This document shows positions 1 to 11,452 of a stretch of DNA of 64,000 nucleotides, piece by piece. The notes beneath the pieces are model-generated. The model was not told where the DNA came from and ran no database searches. It was given only the letters and a program-made list of their open reading frames with translations. The position numbers and the translations under genes were made by a program. Source of the stretch: Sacculina carcini (Eukaryota > Arthropoda > Thecostraca > Sacculinidae); assembly GCA_916048095.2 (NCBI GenBank), contig OU696591.1, positions 5,226,499-5,290,498 on the forward strand, read 5' to 3'. Every line of letters begins with the position of its first letter. The stretch's first letter is position 1.

Positions 1-127
1 TTCATATTGCTATGAATTTTATTTTGTAAATGTGTATGAAAACATTATATAAATTCCAGAAATTGTGAGTATTACTAATTGATCTTGGCGGTAATGAATC
101 CTAAAGGAATCTAAAATGTGCCTAGAG

Positions 128-279
128 CAGTGGCGACATCAGGAATTTTCCGATGGGGGGCTAAGGAAAAAGATGTGGGGGCTTGGCGGAGCAGGATTTA
201 TGAGGGGGGCCCAGGGGGTTGGCACATTTTTGGGGTGGCTCCAGCCTTTGCAAGCCCCTCCTTCTTAGCGCCGCCACTG
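128..279. mobile_element. hAT-type MITE, CAGTGGCG family, copy 1
   Basis: The unit begins CAGTGGCGAC and ends with the reverse complement, GCCGCCACTG. Inside are the family hallmarks: a G-rich 'gggggctaaggaaaaag' block near one end and a C-rich 'agcccctcc' block near the other. At least nine relatives lie in this window. The flanking 8-mers (gcctagag and gccatagg) match only partly, so this copy is old or its duplication has decayed. It encodes nothing. Confidence 0.75.
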
Positions 280-409
280 GCCATAGGAGGAAACCCCCTT
301 TTGGGCATCCCCATCGGAGAGGCTTTATCTCGTTCGCAGGCCTGCTTGACAACGAAGGTTACCCAGACTCTCATCGTTTATGTACCGACACATCTCTGGC
401 ACGATGCTC

Positions 410-597
410 GAGTGTGTATGTCTGTCTGTGTGTGTATGCCTGTGTGTATATCTGTATGCATGTGTATGTGCTGCCGGAAACCGCGCATGTGCACGAATGC
501 AATGTGTGTATATTTCTATGTTTGTGGTGTGTGTGTGTGTGTGTGTGCGTACGTGTGTCTTGTGCCAGAAGTCTGTCTTATATCTGCGTTAACTGTC

Positions 598-651
<54 letters not shown>

Positions 652-841
652 AGTGTGTGTGTGTGTCTCAGTGTGTGTGTGTGTGTGTCTATTGGGCTTC
701 TGCATTCCATTGCGTCTTTATTCCATTTCGCCCTCGTCATTTTTACTGCTCGTTTTTGTCGGTTTTTTTTCCTGTTTTTGTGTGTGTATGCTTGTGTGTC
801 TGTCTGTCTGTGTACCGGACCACTGTCTGTGTGTATGTGTC

Positions 842-910
<69 letters not shown>
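410..910. repeat. (TG)n-rich microsatellite block
   Basis: Long TG runs (about 601-680 and 843-909) are joined by TG-rich imperfect sequence. All reading frames here translate to Cys-Val or Thr-His runs and are not genes. Confidence 0.95.
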
Positions 911-1078
911 CTTCCAGAAAAGCCAAAATTGTGTTTCTATTATGCATTCTTTTCCATCGGTTTTTGGAACAAAATTAAAACCATGCTATTCAGGCAATAT
1001 CCTATCTTAGAAATCTTACCCCAGCGGTACAAACAGATCAAACATGTTCTTCTCTGGAATTGGATAGTATAATCAATT

Positions 1079-1384
1079 AAACGTTAAAGGCTGCTCAAGT
1101 GACAGCTGCTACACGGGAAGAAGCCGAAGCTTATGAACACACACAGGTGTGTCCCGTGCAGCTCGCTGCCACCACAGAACCAACCCTCTCCACGCTATGA
1201 CGCCACAAGGACGGAAGATGTATTAGAGAGGGCCACCTCCCCAGAATGCATGACACAACACATGACTGATATCTGGTACCATCATTTACTGCTGGGTGGA
1301 CAGGGGCTGTGGGATTATATAATTCACCCAAATATATTCTCCGTCGGGTTTCGAACCAGAGAGAACTTGTGAGACGGGTGTGTG
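1079..1384 (-). mobile_element. tRNA-Val-derived SINE, copy 1 (head truncated)
   Basis: The reverse complement matches the 50609-50935 element along almost its whole length, including 'tgtcatgcattctgggga' and the end 'gtagcagctgtcactt'. On the minus strand it carries a B-box-like 'ctggttcgaaaccc' and the anticodon-arm remnant 'cccgtctcacaag'. The tRNA-like 5' end runs straight into a TG tract at about 1378-1392, so the head is lost or was replaced by microsatellite. The copies are very similar, so insertion was fairly recent. Confidence 0.85.
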
Positions 1385-1584
1385 TGTGTGTGTTGATTGT
1401 TGTGTACGTTTGGCTCGTGTCGGTTTGCAATTGGCCTTCTGCACATTGGTGATTTGTGGCCGGGTCCTAGCTAGTGTTTTTTCTCTCTGACAACATACAC
1501 ACAACATACAGTGTGGCACCACAACTGCACACTACACAGCACAACACACAGAAGCCGTGCTGTACAAATATTACGTCTTCTTCT

Positions 1585-1585
1585 G

Positions 1586-1616
<31 letters not shown>
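1585..1616. repeat. (AC)n microsatellite
   Basis: A simple AC run of about 30 bases. Confidence 0.9.
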
Positions 1617-1618
<2 letters not shown>

Positions 1619-2061
1619 TTAACACTGAAACCAGAAAAATGCAGAGATGTGCGTGTGTGTGACAGGTGCATTTTGTGTTAATCGTTTCCCCTGTGTCTGT
1701 GTGTGTGTGTAAGTAAGTATGTAAGTAAGTGAGTATATTTTGCCACAATAACATGTATCATAAGAAAACAAGAACAATATCAACATATTATTAGCACAAG
1801 TGCATCGAGCCGCAGCTCTTTGATGCACATATCATTTCAATAATTGTCCACTATTTTGTGATGGAGAACACTTCATTTAGGAGTACATAATGTCAAATCA
1901 AATACACAAACACATCAATACATGTACAATTAATCATGTGTGTTTGATACAGCGAATGCAGTTGCGCTTATAACACACACTAATACGACCACATATATGC
2001 ACACGATACACTCACGCATACACACATACATACATATCGACATAGCCCTAGATATTGAGAA

Positions 2062-2063
<2 letters not shown>

Positions 2064-2119
<56 letters not shown>
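2064..2119. repeat. (TA)n microsatellite
   Basis: A pure TA run of about 55 bases that ends exactly where the target duplication of the next element begins. The MITE inserted at the edge of this repeat. Confidence 0.95.
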
Positions 2120-2122
<3 letters not shown>

Positions 2123-2126
2123 TACA

Positions 2127-2311
2127 CAGAGCCGTAGCAACCCCCCCGCCGTACCCCCCGGCCGGGGGGCCCGAATGTTGAGGGGCCCCGTTGCTTCACG
2201 TATTATGGGATTATGTCTAATAAATAAATTCATTATTTGGTGATTTATTTATTATGGGGGCCCAAGTGTTGCCTTCGGGGGTGGGGGGCATAATTCCTCG
2301 CAACGGCTCTG
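2127..2311. mobile_element. hAT-type MITE, CAGAGCCG family, copy 1
   Basis: The element starts CAGAGCCGTAGCA and ends CAACGGCTCTG, giving ~11-bp imperfect terminal inverted repeats. It is flanked by a perfect 8-bp target duplication, tgcataca, at 2119-2126 and 2312-2319. Inside are runs of C and G near the ends and an AT-rich centre ('taataaataaattcatta'). The 8-bp duplication and CAG start are the hAT superfamily signature. It is 185 bp long and non-coding; a longer sister lies at 35483-35736. Confidence 0.9.
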
Positions 2312-2439
2312 TGCATACATATACATACATACATACACATATATCTGCACACATACATACATACATACACATACATATATATACACATATATACAAACAT
2401 TATATATATCGCACAGTATTCATGCTATATACATGAAAA

Positions 2440-3640
2440 TGTTGTGAACTGCTCACTAATCAAGAATCTTTTAATTCGTTTTTTTAAATACAAATAATGA
2501 ACACTTCCAGATCAGATTTTAGGTGCACAGGAAAACTATTGAAAAGCTCCGTACCAAAACTGAATATACTATTTTTTAAATTTTGGGTTCTGTATGTTGG
2601 CTGTGTGTGTGTGTGCGTGTGTGTGTGACGTAGTGATTCGGCAACAGTCTTGTAAGTTTTCAAGTGTTTCCTACATAGTAAAGGGCTTCTTCAACTTCTA
2701 TGAAGTTGGCGCGATATATTTGATATTTTGTCATCGCTTCGTTTTAATTCGCTCTTAAGTTTTATTCTGCTTTTTTGTCTAATCTGTATTTTTCTTCAAA
2801 TTTCAGCTTCGAAACGAATTGGGCTGGGTGAATTTTAATTATCCACAAGGCATGCCTAATATAATACGCATACCTGAATACCAGGTGTGCATATTACCGT
2901 AAGATATCTATTTCAGCGACATGTCGTTCTATTCTTCAACCATTCCCCCGTAGTGCCGTTCAATTAGACGGTTCCGTTTTATTTTTTACAATTATTCCCT
3001 CAAGATGTCGTTCAATTATAGATGTTACGGTATTTTATGATGCAGGTGCAAAATTCCTGAGCTGGGAGCAATTTTAATTTATATTTATCAAAGGATATCT
3101 GTGATAAAACTCGAGATGAATTGCTCCATAGAATATATGTGCTTTACAATGGATTCGTGCGATTTAGCACCGTTATATATCTGTTAGGAGAATCAGACTA
3201 AATCGTTTCTCGGAACACATGCACACCAAATGTGTATCGACAATGTTTCGTGTTGGAATGAGACGAAACCGCTCTCGCTTTCTGCTCTGTCAAGGAATTA
3301 CTGCATCAAGAACTAAATAAAATGTATTTCTATTGAAACATTACAGCCTTCTGCTTTCTTCTATGTATTAATTCTCAGTCATAAGTGAGAAGTTCTATAA
3401 TAATTTGTTCTATATGAACTTGTACTTTTTATTGATATTCTAATATTGTCCTGCATATTTTCATGTTCGAGTTTGAAATCAATAAACGATTCTTCTGTTT
3501 TCCGGTCGTAGACGGTATCAACCGATATCTAATCATTTTTTTGTTTTCGCTTTCCGTTTCTGTCTGGTCGGGAATATCAGTAAGGACAGGTTTAACTCGA
3601 GTTCATAATCGTATAAACATCAGCCTGCGTATATAAACCA
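2440..3640. other. Non-coding, AT-rich stretch
   Basis: No gene is supported here. The segment 2890-3050 contains a motif (a 'tctatt' block, then 'ttcccccgtagtgccgttc') that recurs at 17140-17230 and looks like a degenerate Tc1/pogo-type repeat, since the sister begins 'accgtaaaacctctattt'. The remainder shows no recognisable feature. Confidence 0.5.
2890..3050. repeat. Dispersed repeat related to 17140-17230
   Basis: Both copies share 'gtagtg(c/t)cgttcaatt' and a nearby 'ccgttctatt'-like block in the same order. The 'ccgtaaaacctctattt' start in the sister copy resembles Tc1/mariner (pogo-like) MITE ends, but I could not define both ends. Confidence 0.5.
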
Positions 3641-3654
3641 AGGACTAGTATATT

Positions 3655-3820
3655 TAGTGGTGTGTCAGTGGTGTCGTGTCAGTGATGTCGTGTCAGTGGT
3701 GTTGTGTCAGTGGTGTCGTGTCAGTGATGTCGTGTCAATGGTGTCGTGTCAGTGATGTCATGTCAGTGGTGTCGTGTGTCATTGGTGTCGTGTCAGTGGT
3801 GATGTGTCAGTGTATTTGGT
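3655..3820. repeat. ~15-bp minisatellite (GTGTCGTGTCAGTGR)
   Basis: About ten tandem copies of a unit close to 'gtgtcgtgtcagtg(a/g)t', with scattered single-base differences. No open frame of note. Confidence 0.9.
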
Positions 3821-3843
3821 AGTACTAGCTTTGTGCACACGTA

Positions 3844-3876
<33 letters not shown>

Positions 3877-4518
3877 AATCAACAACAGGTGTTAGTTTTT
3901 GCACGAATTCTGACTCATTGCTTAATAGCCATCCCAATGTAAATGTGTGTGTGTGTATGTGTGTGTTTGACTACTGAAGATTGTTGTCAACGCTACATCT
4001 ATTTAGTGGTTTTACCTACCATTCCATCTTCTGATCATGTTTTATCTGCTCTATGCTAAATTTAGCAACGCTCTTCTCGTGTACAGAACATTTTCTGTGC
4101 CTATCTCATAATTTCGATTTTGTTCTATCTCTCATTCTATGCATTACATTTTTTCCACTCTTTCTGTATTTTCTTATTGTTTACTCCAAATTCTATCTTG
4201 TTATCTGACTTCTGTTATTGCTGTCATCGACCGACGAGCGTTGAATTCACCTCACCGAAAACGGCGACGGTTTCAGGATTGATTCCAGCATTATTTTCTG
4301 TCGATTAGAGTAATTATTTGTTGTCCACTTGGTCATATACGTATTAGCAGATCCAGAGCCTATGTGAGGTCTTATTCCTCCTCCCCGAAGGCAATACTGG
4401 GGGTTCCAGTTATAAATAAAGCATCATTATAATAGAGATCCGACTTTGGGAAAATGCAGTTACGAACAGCTCATCGGTCTCCTAGAGACTGACGGAACTT
4501 TTATGCGCTATTTTATGG

Positions 4519-4760
4519 TAATGGTTCTTAACCGGGGGTGCAATACTAGTTTCTAAGGGGTGCAAGGAATCACGTGAAATTTTAAGAAAGCCTGTGTTTT
4601 ATGTTTTCCATGAAAACAACTTATTTTCTTACAGCAAATTTAACATGTACGAGTGCATATTGAATGGAAAAATTGTTATTACATTGTTTGTATATATATC
4701 TGTGCGAGAACCGACTTATTTGGAAAGAGTGCGAACACTGAAAAATGTTGAGAATCACTG
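4519..4760. mobile_element. hAT-type MITE, CAGTGGTTCT family (decayed)
   Basis: The start 'taatggttcttaacc' and end 'gttgagaatcactg' form an imperfect inverted repeat of the CAGTGGTTCTYAACC type. Just inside the left end is the family block 'gggggtgcaa...ctaaggggtgc'. Flanking 8-mers do not match. Relatives lie at 16071, 18666, 20231, 26100 and 27176. Confidence 0.6.
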
Positions 4761-5063
4761 CTCTAACTGATCACGGAACATCTGGACTGAATTTGGATTG
4801 TCCAACTTTCGAACGTGTAGGGTGTGCTATTCTCTGCCATGCATTATTTCTGCTAGAAAACTGTATATTTTATACAGTAGGTGTATTCAGTCAGCAAGTG
4901 GAAACGTTTGGAACGAGTGGAACGTGACGCAACACATGTTTTGGGAATAGAATCTTCGAGAAACCGTCAAACAATCGGATGCCTGGCGTTTACTTGCATA
5001 TCGCAAATTATCACATTTTGACCATTGTCTGTTAAACTTTATTACCGGATAAATGTTTTGTGC

Positions 5064-5160
5064 AGATTACAGCGCCTTACAAGTACGTGCCACACATGAA
5101 TATGCGTGTGTGTCTGTTAGAGGGCGTGGTGTCATCTCCCAGTGCTCTAAACTTTAGACT
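5064..5160 (+). repeat. Truncated duplicate of the CaaX-gene exon end
   Basis: 'acagcgcctta-caagtacgtgccacacatg' followed by 'gttagagggcgtgg' closely matches 5891-5985, which is the 3' end of a coding exon, its splice donor and the start of the intron. Similarity is roughly 80% by eye over ~95 bases. The coding part upstream is not duplicated. It is either a partial tandem duplication 0.8 kb upstream of the exon, or both places carry the same dispersed repeat. Confidence 0.75.
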
Positions 5161-5177
5161 TTCAGATTGACCTAAAG

Positions 5178-5330
5178 TTGTGGCGGCGCTAAGGGAAGCT
5201 TGGAGGAGCTGAAAACCCCTAAAAATGTGCCAAGCCAACCTGAGCCCCCCAAAAAATATCTTCATCATGAACATTTCGATTGTCGTTTCTCATGTTCCGC
5301 CAAGAACACGCATTTTTCCCTTACCCCTCA
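5178..5330. mobile_element. hAT-type MITE, CAGTGGCG family, truncated copy
   Basis: 'gtggcggcgctaaggg' leads into the family's internal blocks: the C-rich run, 'catgaacatttcgattg', then 'ccgccaagaacacgca'. The right terminus is missing. Confidence 0.6.
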
Positions 5331-5360
5331 TGGTTTCATGGTATAATGGTTACCATGACT
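5327..5360 (+). other. tRNA 5'-half-like sequence
   Basis: 'ggtttcatggtataatgg' followed by 'ttaccatgactt' looks like the 5' acceptor strand, D-arm and A box of a tRNA of the Gln/Glu type. No matching anticodon arm, B box or 3' acceptor strand follows, so it is a fragment or chance similarity and not a working gene. Confidence 0.3.
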
Positions 5361-5616
5361 TCTTGTTTACTTATCAGTAGATGACCGATCGTTAATTATC
5401 ACGTTTTGAAAATTGCCCGATTATTTTTTTCTGTCCGGAAAAAGTATGGATGAAGGAATTTCGTCACTTGAATGTTTCTCCGCAGTCTGCCTATCGAAGT
5501 ATTTATACTTGTCGGTTGTGAATGTCAGTGTATGTTAGCGTGGCTTGGGTAAGTCTTCTAAGCGTGGATCATATGCAATTTATTAACAGTGTACGTTGTG
5601 GTGACGTTTGCCGCAG

Positions 5617-5907
5617 AGTCTCGTTCGGCAGCAGCAAGGGTTCCATGGTTGAAACCCTGATCTACGAGTGCGATCGTCCGGCCACGCTCAGTGAGGAGGA
5701 GGGTCACCAGCTGCACCAGCTCCAAGATCCAGCATCCGATGCTGCTGGAGTTGACCTCCTTAACGGTCATCACCACCACCACACGTCACCATTATCCTCC
5801 GCCACCAATGGCAACGTTAGTGGTGGCGCTGAAAGTCGTCTGACTGCCCGATCAGCGCACGAACTCTCAATGGGGCCTTCCTGTTCTGCAGTCACAGCGC
5901 CTTGCAA
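5617..5907 (+). CDS. CaaX-box (paralemmin-like) protein, internal exon A
   Basis: Coding exon of about 97 residues, starting Val-Ser-Phe-Gly-Ser-Ser-Lys-Gly and continuing MVETLIYECDRPATLSEEE. It then has a short His run (from GHHHHHTSP) and a Ser/Gly-rich tail. It is bounded by an acceptor after 'gtttgccgcag' and a strong donor 'caa|gtacgt'. It enters and leaves in phase 2 (1 base, 96 codons, 2 bases). The final AA joins the first A of exon B (30052) to give Lys with no break in frame. The exon is GC-rich against AT-rich surroundings. It is the first exon of this gene visible here, so the N-terminus lies left of the window. Residue order suggests an acidic, disordered linker. The family is assigned only through the C-terminus in exon C. 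Confidence 0.75.
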
Positions 5908-5921
5908 GTACGTGCCACACA

Positions 5922-5952
<31 letters not shown>

Positions 5953-6009
5953 GTGTGGCGTTATCTCCAGGTGGTCTAAAAGTCAGAGATTAATTCTTAA
6001 ATTGTTATC

Positions 6010-7280
6010 GTCCATCTCATGAGGAACGTTGATTTTGAAAGTCGGGATGGGGCAGCAAATTGACGAAATATGTTGAAGAAAATGTGCAGGTCACTCAGAC
6101 GAACTACGGGTAATTCCATGCCGACTAGATTATATCTTCAGAGCTTGAGGCAGCACCTTTGAGGAAGCATTATCCATTCAGTTTACTGTGATTGCACACT
6201 AGCACCTGATCTCAAGTCATCGTCATGAGTTTCCTTATTGTAATATTTGTTAATTTTCATATTTCATGGATAGCGAACCGGGTGTTATATGACTAGTGAA
6301 AAACACTAGCTGCGTAGTTCATGTTCGACAGATATGTATGCTGTATTCCATGCTTTAAATATGAAGTTATGTGCGTCCCAATTCAGCAAATTTACATAAT
6401 CGCTAGATGATTATGTGGATATTGTTTGCAAGGGGATTTCAAGAGTTCTCCGGTCCTCATTTTTCTGTTCTTTTGAATCTTACTGGACCCCTCCTTCTAC
6501 GCGTGCTCTTGTGGTCTCAGAAATTAGGGCATTGAAAATAGCATTGTTCATCTACCGTCAAACAGAGAAGGAGGCGCCAATATGGAGACATCGACCTGTA
6601 TATTCGTGATTTGCACGAATTTAACGCAGTCCATGTTTTTGCTGACGGCATCTCTTGTCAACCACAATCAGTGTGTTCAATTTGTAATAAGTGTATGTCA
6701 TGTCATTCCATGCCAAATCTTTTCTGTCGTGTATTTTCTATCAATTCAATGATAATATAATTTTTTATCATCATTTTCTTCAAGTCCTCTTTATCTCTCA
6801 AATGTTGTTTGGCAGCCTTTCGACGCCTCTTCTATGCCAAGCGATTAAGTGTTTATGTCAGATAGCATGTCTGTTTTGCTGTTTATACGTGACCTCGCTT
6901 GAGAGAGGGTTCCACTTGCGCGTGTATGCGTATGTGTGTCGTACGCGTTAGTGGTGCTGTCATAACAGAAAGGTAGTTCTTGGCACGCGGCAGTCGCACA
7001 CGCGGCTGCGAATGACTGTCAATTGCACTCTTCAGCTAGAAAGAGGATGGGAACAGATAGGATTGTGGCAGAGTGGTGTGTGTGTTCCTACTGCGATATC
7101 TGCCTGTGATATGACCTTGAGGCGCTCATTGTAGTGTGTTGTTGCGGTTTTTGGGAAATTGGGTGTCTCCGTTATATCGGTCAATCTTCGCCGTTATCTC
7201 TTTGCCTTTTTCATCTCTTTTCTCTCTTGCCTTTTTCATCTTGTCGATTAGCCGCTGTTTTATCATTGTTTTTTGGGGAA
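6010..7280. other. Intronic stretch without recognised features
   Basis: Open frames are short, AT-rich and lack family resemblance. Nothing beyond short T-rich runs is visible. Confidence 0.5.
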
Positions 7281-7284
7281 AGAT

Positions 7285-7372
7285 TGGTTCCAGTACTTGA
7301 TTGGTTTGAAAGATTGGTTCTTTGGTTGATTGGTTGAAAAGATTGGTTTTTTTGCCAATTGGTTCCAGTACT
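7285..7372. repeat. GATTGGTT minisatellite
   Basis: Seven or so loosely spaced copies of 'gattggtt(c/t)', two of them extended as 'gattggttccagtactt'. Confidence 0.8.
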
Positions 7373-8374
7373 TTGGTGTTCACCAGTATGTTTCTCAATG
7401 TTGTTGATATACAACAGTGGTATGTAGTCTCTTTTTTCGCTGATTTCTCACTTCCTAACGAGCAAACCCTTCATTTTCCACGACAGCGCTGATAAATATA
7501 ATACATTTATTAGCTCCACTTAACAAAATGTCCGGAAGTCACTGGAAACGAAAATAATCGAATTCGTATTGATAAAAAGGCACATTTGTCCTTCTGTCCT
7601 ACCTTTCTCACCTGACGTTCCCTCCATTCTCTACCAGTGAGGAAATGTCACTGGTGTAAAGAGTTGAGGAACAGGTCGCCGAGAACTGGACCATGTTACG
7701 GCTGGTGCTGAACTGGTTCCTTGCAGTATCTTACATTAGATATTGAAGATAAACTTGATACATGAGTGGTGTACGCTAGTCATTCGTTCGATTTAGAATG
7801 GTTTTCTACTGAGATGTTTGGAACGTGTTTGGAAGTCTACGTGTTTTGGAAGTCTTAGATGTGTTGAATTTAATTTCACCTATTATGTACGATTAGTGTT
7901 TTTCCGTCATGGAAACACTCCTCAGTCGCCAAAAAGCTGGACATTGTGTTGCTCCAGTCGCTTGCCAAAGTGGGTTCCCAACCTCCACCGAGTCTTCTCA
8001 TGTTTGAATTAATCGAGCTATGACTTCCGATATGCTGGCAATATTTCCGTTTATGTTTTTCGCTATTTCTTCTTACTTCCGCTTGCATTCATCTTCTTCA
8101 CGGGTGTATATATATATGTGTGTGTATGCGTGTGTATTTACTTGAACGTGTGCCAAGCTCATTTGGCGGATGTGGCCATATTTGCGCTCAGCTCGAGCTG
8201 TCATGCTTCCCTCTCTGTCTCCCCATCTTCTGTCTTTCTTGTCTCTGTGTGTATTTGTGTGTGTTTGCCGCATTTTGTACCTCGCTCACGTTTCCCTACG
8301 TTCCCTTTTCTCTGCATTGTGTGTGCGTGTGGAAGAAGGGTGTATTCCGATAGTGTGATTAATGAGTACAGGGG

Positions 8375-8512
8375 CTCCTAACCGGGGGATGTCTGCACCT
8401 CCTAGGGATGCGAACCTGGTTCCTAAGGGATGCCTCCTTGGTTCCTAAGGGATGTCTGCTTGTTTCCTAAGGGATGTGAACCTAGTTCCTAAGGGATACC
8501 TGCTTGGTTCCG
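8375..8512. repeat. ~24-bp minisatellite (GGTTCCTAAGGGATG)
   Basis: Five tandem copies of 'ggttcctaagggatg(c/t)ct' plus spacer, preceded by 'cctaaccgggggatg'. The unit resembles the internal 'gaacc.ctaggggat' block of the CAGTGGTTCT MITEs, so the array probably grew from part of such an element. Confidence 0.85.
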
Positions 8513-8823
8513 CGTGCATTGCTGTGCTGTGCAGGCAAAAGTGTAATATTTGAACGAAATAGTTGTTTGCCCGCGATCGTGTTGTTACAATTATCCGGGC
8601 CTTAGCAAAAGAATGTGTCGACCCCTGGCTTGCTTAGCATGGTGGTCATCTTCCCGTACCTATCGAACGTCCAAGCTGTGTCCCTTCTTAAATCTTCCTT
8701 CCGCGAAGTCACTCAAATTGTCAACTCAGATGCCTCCTGAAATCCTCCTCCTGAATGCCTCCTGAACTGAAATCTGTCCTTCGTTTGTATATACATCAGT
8801 GTGCCGCCATTTTTGCTCTGTTT

Positions 8824-8924
8824 ACACACACACACACACACACACACACAAATACTCACGCGTTCTCTGTCTACTCTTTTTGCGGTTATCCTGTCGGTAC
8901 AGAAATAGATTGCACACACATGCA

Positions 8925-8981
<57 letters not shown>
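8824..8981. repeat. Two (AC)n microsatellites
   Basis: AC runs at about 8824-8850 and 8928-8981 are separated by ~75 bases of ordinary sequence. Confidence 0.95.
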
Positions 8982-9369
8982 GCGCTGGTTTGCTGAACAG
9001 TCGCTAATCAGCCGTGCGTGGCTTATTGCGCCTTTTTAGCCATTCTATTTGTATTTCCCATTTCTTGCTCCATTGTCCGCCATTCTGTTTTTTGTTACCT
9101 TTTTTATCCTGCTGTTCGGTTTGTTGCTGTTGTTGAGTGTGCAATAAACAAGGTGTACTATTTAGAAGATTAGTTTAGAAAGTGAAAACTTATGTTTAGT
9201 TAAGATTTTTATTTGGTTAGTCTAAATATTTCAATGTAATATATTTATTTAGTAAGCTTCTATTTAGTTAGGTTTAGTTCAGTTAAGAACGTGAGAAGTT
9301 ATGCTGAAAAGGCAATTTCTCGTGTCATTTGTCACTTAGAATATCTCTCAGATGTCTCCTTCAGAAATC

Positions 9370-10480
9370 TCCTTTTGAATCCTGAAAAAAACTGAATATT
9401 TCTTATTTCACCCTCCCAGTATTGCTCCTTGTTCTGTCAACCTGCCTCTTTCATCACATATAGGTAATCTGGGTGTTGTTCTCGATCCCTCTCTAACATT
9501 CTCTCAGCATCTTTCAAAAATTACCCGCCTCTGTCGTTTCACCTTGCGCCAATTCTACCCGATCCGCTCTCATATTGATATTGCGTCTGCTCTCCTATTA
9601 GTGAACTCTTTATTTTTTCTCGTCTCGATTATTGTAATTCCTTATCCTTTCATCTTCCTAAGAGGTTCATTCGCTCTCTTAAATCTATCATCAATCTTTC
9701 TTGTCGTTTCGTTCTTCGCCTTCCTCCTAAGACACCCACCTCCGCTCATATCCGAGAACTCGGCTGGCTACCAACTCTTTCAAGGATACAATATAAGCTG
9801 TGTTGTATCGTATTTAAACTCCTCCACACATCTTCTCCTCCCTCGTACTTGCTCTCACTTCTTACCTTCTCTGATCGTCCTTTCAGCCGCCGTCCTGCAC
9901 CTCTTGTTTGTCCTGCCGCCGACCACTTATCAAATTGGTCCGCGAAGTCTTTCTATTTTTCTGCCCCCCGATTATACAACTCTCTTCCTCCTCATATCCT
10001 TCGTCATAAATCATATTCTTTCTTTTCCTCTGTGCTGCATAAGTACCTGCTTTCTCTTCCGTCGCCGCTTACACCTCCTTTCAGATTGCATTGACTCTAC
10101 TTCTGTATATATCTCCATATTCTCGCCATGTATATACTCTTACTAATACTACTGAACTTTGTGTTTCGTTTTCCTGTTGTGCATTTGATTCCGCTCACAG
10201 CCCCTGATCTTATGTTTGTGCTAATCGTGCTTGTATGTGACGTGCGCCAGTGTTTGTATTTGTCTGTTCATGTAGATATTTGTGGATGTTTTTTTTCAAC
10301 ATCAAAATATGTCGGTGTTTATCTTCCCTGTTATATTTTTCTCCTTGCTAGCTCTTGTTTCCTTCTTTCTCAGCTACCGTTTTGATGTAATTATTATCTT
10401 GTATCTCTATATCTCATGTTTATCGCGCCTTTGTTGATTAGTGCGCTATATCAAATACACGCTTGTTGTTGTTGTTGTTT
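9370..10480 (+). mobile_element. 5'-truncated L2/CR1-like LINE (3' RT end plus 3'UTR)
   Basis: The coding remnant covers the part downstream of the RT catalytic box: a 'NLGVVLDPSLTF' block, then 'SRLDYCNSL' and 'LGWLP', then a closing 'APRLYNSLPPHILR' block. These are typical of L2/CR1-clade ORF2 C-termini and nearly match the element at 54075-55480. The frame changes at least once: the early part reads in the frame containing 9544, and the last part reads in the frame of 9849-10094, ending near 10094. About 380 bases of 3'UTR follow and end in 'tgcgctatatcaaataca' and (GTT)n at 10464-10480. Two further copies of this tail are at 17928-18070 (-) and 60637-60787 (+). It is not functional. Confidence 0.85.
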
Positions 10481-10959
10481 GATGTGAAAGTTCAATCTGT
10501 CGACCCTGTTTATTGTCAGATGTAATTTTTAGTACGATCGGTGGCTGGTGAACAAATTCCACGTGTTTCTCCATATTTGGCTCGTATGATCTGTTCGTTG
10601 GCCAAGTCTTACATAAGTCTTCAACTCGTACATATACATGTGTGTGTGTGTTTTTGTGCATCTACAAACAAGCATTATCTGGCAAGATTGCATCGTTTTT
10701 TCCTGATCATCATTTGTCTCCCAGTATCGCTTATTCATTTTCGTATCTGCTGATGACCTTGCCTCAGTCAACTTGGTATGTGTGTTCGTGTGTGTGCTTG
10801 TGTGTCTTTATATTGCCGCCTATCTGTTCTTATCCAATCATTGATCTGATGGTTTTTTTCGTCTCGTCCGGCCGCTCTTTGTCTTGTGCTGATGTTAGTG
10901 TGGCTGGAAGAATATTAGCGTATCTACATTATCTTATATCTTTGAATCTTGTAGCGAAT

Positions 10960-11132
10960 CTTCGTATTTTGTCGTATCTTATCGTATCTTTCTATCCGTT
11001 CGTATCGTATCGTATTTTGTATCTTCCATCTTGTATCTTCGTATTTTGTAGTATCTTATCGTATCTATTCGTATCTTATCGTATCTTTGTATCTGTTCGT
11101 ATCGTATCGTATTTTCGTATCGTATCGTATCA
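10960..11132. repeat. TCGTATCTTA minisatellite
   Basis: Tandem, imperfect 'tcgtatctta'/'tcgtattttg' units across ~170 bases. It ends exactly where the next MITE starts. Confidence 0.85.
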
Positions 11133-11133
11133 G

Positions 11134-11336
11134 CAGTGGCGCCGCCGCCAAGGAGGGGTTTTGGAAGGGATGAAGCCTACCAAGCCCCCGAAAAAATGTA
11201 CCAAACCCCACCCCTTTTTTTGAACCCCTCCAAAAATCTGGATCATGAACATTTCTAGTATATTTCCTTATATTTTGCCAAGCCTCTTCATCCTTTCCCT
11301 TAGCTCCCCATCGGAAAAATCCTGGCGTCGCCACTG
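11134..11336. mobile_element. hAT-type MITE, CAGTGGCG family, copy
   Basis: Starts CAGTGGCGCCGCC and ends GGCGTCGCCACTG. It contains 'gatcatgaacatttc' and 'tcggaaaaatcctggcg', both shared with the copies at 17676, 25212 and 28770. Flanking 8-mers do not match, probably because the left flank is an evolving minisatellite. Confidence 0.85.
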
Positions 11337-11356
11337 TTCTCAAGTTATTCTTTGTG

Positions 11357-11420
11357 TGTGTGTGTGTGTGTTAGTGGTTAGGTGGGTGTGTGTCTATTCT
11401 CTCAGCATGATGCACGCACT

Positions 11421-11452
<32 letters not shown>

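Noticed and set aside
118-1010. Long open frames rich in Cys-Val across TG repeats
   Set aside because: They are translations of dinucleotide repeats; the same happens at every TG/CA tract (for example 20627-21131, 31668-31955, 47742-48600). Only the parts matching phased exons were kept.
3625-3660. TATATAAA as a possible promoter
   Set aside because: It leads directly into a minisatellite with no exon nearby; AT-rich sequence gives such motifs by chance.
9544-10146. 200-residue hydrophobic open frame
   Set aside because: It is one frame of a frameshifted LINE remnant; its hydrophobic look comes from pyrimidine-rich sequence.
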